From Anaerolineae bacterium (GTDB lineage: Bacteria; Chloroflexota; Anaerolineae; SSC4; Amarolineaceae), in the NCBI GenBank assembly GCA_013693795.1, contig CP059258.1, forward strand, positions 3,869,309 through 3,874,370: a DNA stretch of 5,062 nucleotides. Direction: 5' to 3'. Below, piece after piece: positions 1-5,062 of the stretch. Numbering within the stretch: the stretch's first letter is position 1; each line of letters opens with the position of its first letter. The notes under the pieces are model-generated. The model did no database searches, had not been told where the DNA came from, and worked only from the letters and a program-made list of their open reading frames with translations. The position numbers and the translations under genes are program-made.

Positions 1-228
1 TTCGCGTGGCGATGTCAGCATAGGTGTTGGCCAGCTGCTGCGCCAGGTAGACCTCGTAACCAGACGGGTTCGGGTTGTCGATCGTGTTGCCCACCAGCAC
101 CGTCGCGCGCGGTAGATCGGCAGCTGTTGACGCGCCGCCAGGTAGCTGGCCCCGGTTGCGATCAGGGTGGCCAGCAGAATCAGCCACCACCACTTGCGCA
201 AGGGTTGTACGTATTGCTTCAGTTCCAC
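1..228 (-). CDS. Wzz-type chain-length determinant / polysaccharide export protein, N-terminal part, one frameshift
   Basis: This is the start of a gene that leaves the window at base 1. The GTG start at 228 is chosen because AAGGA lies 7 bases upstream. The product opens with a short cytoplasmic stretch ending in PLRKWWW, followed by a single hydrophobic membrane segment (about residues 13 to 32, LILLATLIATGASYLAA). That is the usual first membrane helix of Wzz/chain-length and capsular export proteins. The frame must change once, around 103-111 in a GCGCGCG run (one base apparently missing). After it the protein continues as TVLVGNTIDNPNP and then QLANTYADIATR, the typical beginning of the Wzz periplasmic domain. 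Members of this family set polymer length during surface polysaccharide export at the inner membrane. The gene follows the C25 gene by about 90 bases, with a hairpin between, so it may be a separate unit. The family call is fairly sure; the exact subfamily is not visible. Confidence 0.75.
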   Translation of the reverse strand, partial: MELKQYVQPLRKWWWLILLATLIATGASYLAARQQLPIYRARRCWWATRSTTRTRLVTRSTWRSSWPTPMLTSPRE

Positions 229-235
229 GAAAGAG

Positions 236-240
236 TCCTT
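236..240 (-). promoter_or_regulatory. Ribosome binding site of the Wzz-type gene
   Basis: The minus strand reads AAGGA, 7 bases before the GTG at 228. It is the only good Shine-Dalgarno match near this start and decides the choice of GTG. Confidence 0.6.
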
Positions 241-248
241 CCAACACT

Positions 249-291
249 GCCCAGCCCTGCCGCTCACACGGAGAGGCTACCAGGGCTGGGC
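249..291 (-). terminator. Hairpin between the C25 gene and the Wzz-type gene, likely terminator
   Basis: GCCCAGCCCTG at 249-259 is perfectly complementary to CAGGGCTGGGC at 281-291, giving an 11-bp GC-rich stem with a 21-base loop. It lies about 30 bases past the C25 stop codon and just before the Wzz ribosome binding site. Neither side carries a clear run of T, so it is a weak textbook intrinsic terminator. It could instead be an mRNA 3' stabiliser or attenuator. Confidence 0.55.
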
Positions 292-320
292 TGTTTAGGG
301 AATCAGGGTGATCCAGGTGT

Positions 321-485
321 TCATTGCCACGATTGGGCAACCAAAATGATGTCGGTCACGCCGATCGCATCGTCGCCATCCAGATCGTAGCGTGGATGAT
401 AGTTCGGATCGCCCAATACCTGGGCAAAATGCCCGGCCACCGTCTGGATATCGACGATATTCACCGACCCGCTACAGTTGACGTC
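321..485 (-). other. Dockerin type I domain, C-terminus of the C25 peptidase
   Basis: The last 54 residues contain two EF-hand-like calcium loops: DVNCSGSVNIVD followed by helix IQTVAGHFAQ, and DLDGDDAIGVTD followed by helix IILVAQSW. The chain stops one residue later at TGA. Duplicated Asp/Asn-rich loops each followed by a short helix are the hallmark of dockerin type I. In classical cellulosomes these bind cohesins. No cohesin or scaffoldin is visible here, so the partner is unknown. Confidence 0.85.
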
Positions 486-3400
486 GGGTACGGCGAGGTC
501 GATGCTCGAGCGACGGGGTGCGCACTGCCCGCACCATCACGCACGCTGCCGGGCAGCACGACCTGCGCGCAGGACGTGGGTCCGGCGCCACTACCGTGGT
601 CACGGTGAGTGTGACCGGCTGCTGGAAATACACCGGGCCATTCCAGGTTACACGCCGCGTCAACGGGTCGAACTGGGGCGGCGTCAGGCTACCTCCCAGG
701 GCCGTTGGGTTGCCCAGCGCCGATGGCAGGGTCAACGTCACTCCCGTCTGGGCGAGGGCGGCCGTGCCGGCATTGCTCGCCAGCGTCAATGTATAGGTCA
801 CTGCCCTGCCGGGCGGCGCCCAGGCGCGACTGGCGTTCAACGCCGCGCCGAACTGGAAGGCTGGGCCGGTCACCGCCGTCGCAACGTCCAGGTTCACCGC
901 CGGCGCAATAGGGCCGAGATCGTGGTAGGGGCGTTGATCTGCGTCACACCGCTGGGGAAGGCGGCATTCAGCAACAGATCGAACCGCAACTGCATACTGC
1001 CAGGGCCAGCGTGGGCACCGTCCAGGTCAGAGTGCCCCCGTATTGCTGGGGGCGCCACCCCGCCCGGTTCCTGGGTCGCGGTGACCTGCCCGTGCGGCTC
1101 GTCGTAATCGACCGCCACGGTGGCATTGGTGACGGTGAACGGGCTGCTGTTGGCCAGCGTCACCGTGTAGGAGAGGGTATCGCCCGGTTGGGCCGTCGGT
1201 GTGTTGACCGCCAGCGTCGAGGCGCTGAGATCGGCCGCTGGCAGATGCAATTTGAGCGCCGGGTCGCCGAAGAACACCTGTGAATCGATCACGTCAAAGA
1301 GCCGCTGGCGCCGGCAAAGTAGTAGGCTTTGGCCTGGTCGAAGGCTTCGCCGGCGCGCTCGATCCGATCCTGGAGCGTGGCCCGCACCAGCGCCTGGTTG
1401 AGTTTGTTGAGGTCCCAACCGACGTGCAGGCCGCTGGGCGACAGGTCGACGATCGATCCCCGCTGCGGCGCCAGGAGGAACGTCTCGCCGAGCGTTTGGT
1501 TACCACCGTCCAGATTAATGAAATAGCCAGCCCAGCAGGAGTAAGAGACCGTTATCGGCCACTTCGTATCGTTCGGATGGCTGGCTAACACCGGAATATC
1601 GAAGATATTGAACATGCTCACCGATCCCCAGCGGAACCGCGAGGCATGCCCGAACCACTGCAGCATCAAACCGCCCTGATCGAACGCGGCCCGGATAGCC
1701 AGACGCATGTCGTTGGCCGTGAAATAATCGCCGTTGTAGTAGATCGTCGGGTCATCGTATTCCGCCGGCAGGTAGTTGAACCGGATATCGTTACTCAGGG
1801 CATGAAAATTGCCGGCCGGGTCGGCCCAGTTATCAGCCACGAACACGACGCGTCGCTGCCACTCGGCCGGCGCGGTGTCCGATTCATAGGCCAGAATCTT
1901 GTTCACGACGGCGGTCACGTCGGCCGGCGTCTGGGCGGGGATGCGGCCGATGTGCATCTCGGGCAGGAAGTCGTTGGGGCCATCCAGGCTGACGAAACGG
2001 TTGTCGGCGGCCGTTTCACCCAGCCAGGGATCGATACGCACTAAAAACGGTGGGATCAAATTCAGCAGAGTCGTGCCGGAGACGCCGGTGAAGTCGTAAT
2101 GCCCATCGCCCACCAACAGCACGTAGGTGGGCGGTTCCTGCCCAGCGTTCCAGTTGTCATAGGCGTAGCGCAGGAAACTGCGAATGGCCTCTGGGTCGAC
2201 GCGCCCTGCGCTGAATTCGTCGTAGATATCCTGGATATCCACTTTGGCGACGGCCAGGTTCTGCGCCGCGCGTGATCCAGCAGCGGCTGAACCGCGTTCG
2301 CCAGGGACGAATGGACGATGGCGATGTAATCGGCGGTATGGTTGGGCGAGCGCCAGTTCGACGGCGTATCCAGCGTGATCGAAGCCGGGGCCAGTAAGCC
2401 ACTGACGGCGCTCAGGTAGTAGGTGGGGCCGGGCAGGTTGGCATCCCAGAAATGCAGCGTATAACCGCCGCCGGCCGGTTCGGCCACGGTCGTGGTCAGC
2501 CTGACCGGGTTGCGGGGTCGCGCAAGTCATAGACGCCGACGTCCGGCGCGGTAAAACCGGTGGCAACTACCTCATTGGCGCCCGGCGTCATCGCTTCGAC
2601 GTACAGGCGGTCATTTTCAGCGTCGGCGAACGCCTGGTACGTCAGCTCGACCCAATCCGGTGAAATCCAGTAATAGGTAAGGCCGGGCAGTTGGGCGAGG
2701 GCCGCCTCCAGGCTGATCTGATTGGGCGCACCGTCCAGCCAGGCCGCCGGCACGGTCGAGGTGGTCGCTTTTTCGGTGCTCCTCCCACTGGAAGGCGCCC
2801 ACCGTGTGGCTATTCAGGCGCACCACCATCGACTGGTCCGGGTTGGCCGCCTGGTTCTGGCCGCCAAAGACCACCGTACGCACGATTGCCGAACTGCTGC
2901 TGGGGTCGAAATCGTCCAGCGCCAGGTTGTAGGTGCGCACGACCGGCGTGGGGTTGGTCGGGTAGAGCGCGGTATCGAACCAATGGTCGGCCGTCGCCGG
3001 CCGGTTGTACAGCGAGCGATAATCGACATCGACCTCGACGTGCAGCGTTTGCGTAATGATTGTCACCACCGGTTCACCGCCGGCGGGGTCACCGCGTGTG
3101 TCATGCGTGGGCCAGGGCTGCCGCCGTAGGTAAACCAGTAGACATTCTGGTTCATGAAGCGGCCCTGATAGGGTTCGGCGTAAAAGACCACGAGATCGCC
3201 CGGGCCGAACCGCCCGTCATCCTCCCCGTCACTTCGATCGCGATCGGCTGACCCAGGTAGGTCATGGCAAAGGTGGCGGGGTTGGTTGTCGCGACCGGAA
3301 CGCCGGCCGCCAACAGATCACCGTACGTCAGACGATACATGCCACGCGCTGGTGCGCAGGCGCAGCGCCGCTGACGCCCGCGGGCACCGCGGAGACCCCG

Positions 3401-4034
3401 TCGGGCGTGGGTCAGTGGGCGCCCCGGCCTCGCCCGGCGTGAGGTGGATCGTGATGTGAACATCGGGGTGGTAGCGCAGCACGCCCGTCACCGGGTTATA
3501 CTGAAAGGGAAACACGCGCACCGCCAGCAGGCGGCGGTCGCGCTGCCACTGTTCACTGCCGCTCACGACAGACGTTGCCGGATAGAATACGTTGGACCCG
3601 TAGATCGCGGTATCGGGCCGTTGGATGACCGGCACGGCCGAGGGCTATTTTCTGCGTTCCAACCCTCCACCGGCGCCGGGGGCATGTTGGGAACGGGGAC
3701 GGACGGAAGGGTCGCTGGGACCTGAATCACGTGATCCTGGTTCAGAACTGGTGATCTGCCAGTTTCCCGTCGCGGGCAGTTCTACTGTTGTGCTCCACAC
3801 CGGCAGCAGGGGTGCGCCGGGTGTGTCATTGAAGCCATACCCCGGCACGCAGACCCTGCGCGTCCAGCTCGTAGGTCGGAGTCTGGACGCGCAGTTGGAT
3901 ATCCTCCACGTCGCCGGCCGTCGCTCCAGCGGTTGGAGCGACCGGCGTCACACCGATCAGCAGAAAACCAAGCATAACGGCACATACACCGCGCCACCCG
4001 GCCCGCGTATGGCTTCGTGCAGTTTGAACATCAT
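321..4034 (-). CDS. Secreted gingipain-like C25 family cysteine peptidase with DUF11-like domains and C-terminal dockerin; many frameshifts
   Basis: One protein of about 1,240 residues is read across several frames. The ATG at 4034 (a second ATG follows at once) has AGGG 5 bases upstream. Domains in order: a secretion signal; a long gingipain-type pro/N-terminal region (VPGYGFNDTPGAPLLPVW, GDLVVFYAEPYQG, NVYWFTYGG); the C25 catalytic domain (YDEFSAGRVDPEAIRSFL, YVLLVGDG, LPEMHIGRIPA); catalytic His in WFGHAS (1646-1648) and Cys in SYSCWAGYF (1535-1537), 37 residues apart, close to gingipain spacing; the family's GDPAL motif (about 1254-1268); two DUF11-like beta domains; and a dockerin ending at the TGA, 321-323. 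Frame changes fall near 3994-4006, 3843-3852, 3748-3760, 3632-3645, 3340-3425 (one or two), 3221-3229, 2769-2773, 2505-2513, 2264-2272, 1297-1304, 1034-1052, 1000-1008, 903-914, 583-592 and 498-512. C25 enzymes are clan CD endopeptidases. Substrate specificity cannot be read here. It is either an intact gene with assembly indels (preferred) or a pseudogene. Confidence 0.85.
585..1245 (-). other. Two DUF11-like extracellular beta-sandwich domains
   Basis: Two related segments follow the catalytic domain. The first contains NTPTAQPGDTLSYTVTLANS (about 1210 to 915). The second contains APPGRAVTYTLTLASNAG and GVTLTLPSALGNP, then RRVTWNGP (about 897 to 585). The pattern 'PG-x-x-(L/V)-(S/T)-Y-T-(V/L)-T-L' followed by a later W-x-G/V-P strand is characteristic of DUF11 or CARDB-type repeats of secreted bacterial proteins. 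These usually act as spacers or adhesion modules. The first repeat has a compensating pair of frame changes (1034-1052 and 1000-1008), between which TLTWTVPTLA is read. Confidence 0.65.
1250..2480 (-). other. C25 catalytic domain with intact His-Cys pair
   Basis: The longest unbroken stretch of the big gene (about 2270 to 1300) holds nearly all of this domain. It begins with the region around DYIAIVHSSL and continues through KVDIQDIYDEFSAG, YVLLVGDGHYDF, LPEMHIGRIPAQTPADV and the KILAYE helix. Next come the His of FGHA and the Cys of YSCWAGYF, and it ends at FGDPAL. In gingipains the His and Cys form the catalytic dyad. Both residues and the surrounding motifs are present, so the encoded enzyme looks active if the frame breaks are technical. 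Confidence 0.85.
3900..4034 (-). other. Signal peptide region of the C25 peptidase
   Basis: The N-terminus reads MMFKLHEAIRG, then after a one-base frame change (3994-4006) a hydrophobic core, CAVMLGFLLIGVTPVAP, followed by TAGATAGD. This has the basic-hydrophobic-small-residue order of a Sec signal peptide, with a plausible cleavage after the AGATA stretch. It implies export of the peptidase across the cytoplasmic membrane. Confidence 0.6.
3920..3942 (-). repeat. Inverted repeat (hairpin) inside the signal peptide coding region
   Basis: GTCGCTCCA (3920-3928) pairs perfectly with TGGAGCGAC (3934-3942) around a 5-base loop. A further GCC/GGC pairing is possible with one bulged base. It lies about 95 to 115 bases into the C25 reading frame and could simply reflect the codons for PVAPTAGAT. 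Confidence 0.45.
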
Positions 4035-4039
4035 ATCAA

Positions 4040-4043
4040 CCCT
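4040..4043 (-). promoter_or_regulatory. Weak ribosome binding site of the C25 gene
   Basis: AGGG stands 5 bases before the ATG at 4034. It is short, in contrast to the strong AGGAGG of the upstream peptide gene, suggesting less translation of the peptidase than of the peptide. Confidence 0.4.
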
Positions 4044-4082
4044 GGCGACCCTTCATCGCGTCACTCTCTGGCTAACCACAAT

Positions 4083-4115
4083 GCATGAATGAGGCAAACC
4101 GCTGCCTCCTCATGC
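4083..4115 (-). terminator. Hairpin directly after the peptide gene, terminator or attenuator
   Basis: On the minus strand GCATGA then GAGGCA pair with TGCCTC then TCATGC, with a 6-base GCGGTT loop and a small internal bulge (one base against two). The stem totals 12 base pairs and begins immediately after the peptide's TGA (4116-4118). No T run follows, so full termination is not assured. A partial stop or 3' stabiliser that raises peptide output relative to the downstream peptidase fits the position well. Confidence 0.55.
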
Positions 4116-4299
4116 TCAGTAGCAAGTGCCACCTGATACACCAAACGGGCCAATCAGCGGCGCCACATCGGGCGATGACGGCGGCGCGATACCCTGCGCC
4201 TGCGTTTCCAACGGCCGTTCCAATACGATGGCTGGGGCTTCCCACAGCTTGCGCGGCAGGCTGTTCCTGCACGTTCCGATCGATCGCTGACATCTCCAT
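4116..4299 (-). CDS. Candidate RiPP precursor peptide for the adjacent radical SAM/SPASM enzyme, one frameshift
   Basis: A small gene of about 60 codons follows the radical SAM gene. ATG at 4299 has a perfect AGGAGG 5 bases upstream and begins MEMSAIDRNVQEQPAA. The frame then appears to change by one base (about 4245-4260, extra base). It continues as KLWEAPAIVLERPLETQ, a proline-rich stretch (IAPPSSPDVAP) and a tail LIGPFGVSGGTCY, stopping at TGA 4116-4118. The second frame uses ordinary high-GC codons, whereas the unshifted frame after this point turns to AGG, CTA and TGT codons and runs through the hairpin to 4072. A 'K-x-W-x-x-P-x-x-x-x-L' segment is a common leader feature of peptides bound by PqqD-like recognition domains. 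The Gly/Cys/Tyr tail would be the modified core. The role is inferred from size, position and pattern; I do not recognise a named family. Without a frameshift, a GTG at 4334 would also give a 72-residue product with the same C-terminus, but it lacks a ribosome binding site. Confidence 0.55.
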
Positions 4300-4304
4300 G
4301 ACTT

Positions 4305-4310
4305 CCTCCT
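4305..4310 (-). promoter_or_regulatory. Strong ribosome binding site of the peptide gene
   Basis: AGGAGG on the minus strand lies 5 bases before the ATG at 4299. It is the best Shine-Dalgarno match in the window. It fixes the start of the small gene and predicts heavy translation, as expected for a precursor peptide. Confidence 0.75.
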
Positions 4311-4397
4311 GAATGATGGTGAGTGTGGGGTCACCGGACAACCACGGTCGGCCGTCGCGAGATTCCCATGGCAACATGCGTAACGGTTCTTGATCGC

Positions 4398-4410
4398 TGG
4401 CGTTACGCCA
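4398..4410. repeat. Small palindrome across the radical SAM stop codon
   Basis: TGGCGT-A-ACGCCA is an odd-length perfect palindrome of 13 bases that includes the TAA stop. The remaining gap to the peptide gene (4311-4402) holds no other clear feature. A convincing promoter was not found there, so the two genes are probably cotranscribed. Confidence 0.35.
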
Positions 4411-5062
4411 GATCGAGCAACGGAATCGATTGCCGCTGCGGCGTTCGTTCAACCACAGGGCGACTCTGCGCCGCCTGCTTCATTTGCAGCGGCGTCTGCG
4501 GGATGGGTTCGCCCGGGTGCTGCGCAAACCGGGCCTGGGCCTGCGTACAGGCCAGGGTGTTGGCCGCAAACAGGTCGCCGCTCTCCTTCCACGCCAACCC
4601 CGCACAGCGCCCTTCACAGTAGGCATTGATGGGGCATACCCGGCATTCGGGCAGATTGGCGTAGATGTGGCGCCGGCGCAGGTTGCGGAAGATCGGCGCC
4701 TCACGCCAGATCTCACCAAAGGGCTGTTCACGCACGTTGCCGGCGGGGATGCGCAGTTCGATGCACGGAAATACCTCGCCGTATGGACTGATCACACACG
4801 CAGCCAGGCCGACTTTGCAGGTGCGACTGGATGATGAGGGCGCCTGGGGCACGAACGGGCTGCCGTCGCTCAGCAGGACCTGAGTCATCTGCGTACGCGT
4901 GAGTTGGTGGTCCATTGCCCGCGCAACGCCGTCATCGTTCTGCGAGATCTTGATGACCTGCTCATAACGCACGCCCAATTCGGCGGCCAGCTCCGCCATC
5001 TGCTGCTGCTCGGCGACGTTGAGGTCCAGCAGCAGCGTGTTCAATTTGACGCGTATCCCGCG
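4403..5062 (-). CDS. Radical SAM/SPASM domain peptide-modifying enzyme, C-terminal part
   Basis: The frame is open from the window edge (RGIRVKLNTLL) to TAA at 4403-4405, giving 219 visible residues and no frame break. The N-terminal half, with the CxxxCxxC motif that binds the S-adenosylmethionine cluster, lies outside. What is visible is the last strands of the barrel followed by a complete SPASM domain: Cys82 in CKVG, ISPYGEVFPC with Cys100, then GNVREQPFGEIW, the CxxCx5Cx3C block (Cys140, 143, 149, 153), GD, and a final Cys172. Cys89 is an additional cysteine. These seven cysteines normally hold two auxiliary iron-sulfur clusters, as in PqqE- and anSME-type enzymes, which oxidise peptide or protein substrates in the cytoplasm. 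A Pro/Gln-rich tail of about 45 residues follows the last cysteine. The small peptide gene starts about 100 bases downstream on the same strand, which supports a role as its maturase. The precise reaction cannot be deduced. Confidence 0.9.
   Translation of the reverse strand, partial: RGIRVKLNTLLLDLNVAEQQQMAELAAELGVRYEQVIKISQNDDGVARAMDHQLTRTQMTQVLLSDGSPFVPQAPSSSSRTCKVGLAACVISPYGEVFPCIELRIPAGNVREQPFGEIWREAPIFRNLRRRHIYANLPECRVCPINAYCEGRCAGLAWKESGDLFAANTLACTQAQARFAQHPGEPIPQTPLQMKQAAQSRPVVERTPQRQSIPLLDLA

Noticed and set aside
478..1107. Long plus-strand open frame (209 codons)
   Set aside because: The product is Arg/Gly/Ala-rich low-complexity protein typical of an antisense shadow, opposite the DUF11-like repeats.
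1646..2044. Open frame on the plus strand (132 codons)
   Set aside because: It lies wholly opposite the conserved C25 catalytic domain, has no ribosome binding site or recognisable motif, and is explained by high GC content.
3727..3736. ATCACGTGAT palindrome
   Set aside because: It is a 10-base palindrome inside coding sequence with no nearby promoter; likely chance.
4036..4056. Six-codon upstream reading frame (MKGRQG) before the C25 start
   Set aside because: There is no good ribosome binding site and nothing suggests a regulatory leader. It is short enough to occur by chance.
4072..4299. Unshifted 76-residue reading of the small gene ending in FMHCG
   Set aside because: After about codon 15 it uses rare-looking codons, becomes Arg-rich without a pattern and reads through the hairpin at 4083-4115. 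The alternative frame is more protein-like. Kept only as a fallback.
4311..4350. Promoter-like TTGTCC and ATCATT boxes 18 bases apart before the peptide gene
   Set aside because: The second box is a poor -10 match and directly abuts the ribosome binding site, leaving no room for a normal transcript start.
1..5062. tRNA, rRNA, CRISPR array, insertion sequence or attachment site
   Set aside because: I looked for tandem or spaced repeats, transposase motifs and RNA gene signatures on both strands and saw none.

Overview
The window carries a block of genes that all read on the minus strand, so transcription runs from high to low coordinates. In reading order they are: the C-terminal part of a radical SAM/SPASM peptide-modifying enzyme (5062 to 4403); a small gene that looks like its substrate peptide (4299 to 4116); a strong hairpin just after that peptide's stop codon (4115 to 4083); one very large secreted gingipain-like C25 cysteine peptidase with DUF11-like domains and a C-terminal dockerin (4034 to 321); a second strong hairpin (291 to 249); and the first part of a Wzz-type polysaccharide chain-length protein (228 to 1, running off the edge). 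No plus-strand gene is supported.

The sequence is GC-rich. A C25 peptidase ending in a 'DVNCSG...VDIQ...' dockerin and a Wzz protein beginning with a 'PLRKWWW' membrane anchor are combinations I associate with Chloroflexota of the Anaerolineae/Caldilineae type. That assignment is inference from style; there is no ribosomal RNA or marker gene here.

The most important property of the window is that the reading frame is broken many times. The C25 gene can be followed as one protein of about 1,240 residues only by moving between frames roughly 15 times. The peptide gene needs one frame change and the Wzz gene another. The domain pattern, catalytic His and Cys, and normal codon choice continue across each break. 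Insertions and deletions are mixed, and at least one lies in a run of five A/T bases. I therefore read this mainly as indel error in the assembly rather than gene decay, although decay of the C25 gene cannot be excluded from sequence alone.

The functional story I favour is a RiPP-type cassette. A SPASM radical SAM enzyme is followed, with a strong ribosome binding site, by a peptide of about 60 residues. The peptide has a leader-like 'KLWEAPAIVLE' segment and a tail ending in 'GPFGVSGGTCY'. A secreted clan CD peptidase lies directly downstream and may or may not belong to the same system.
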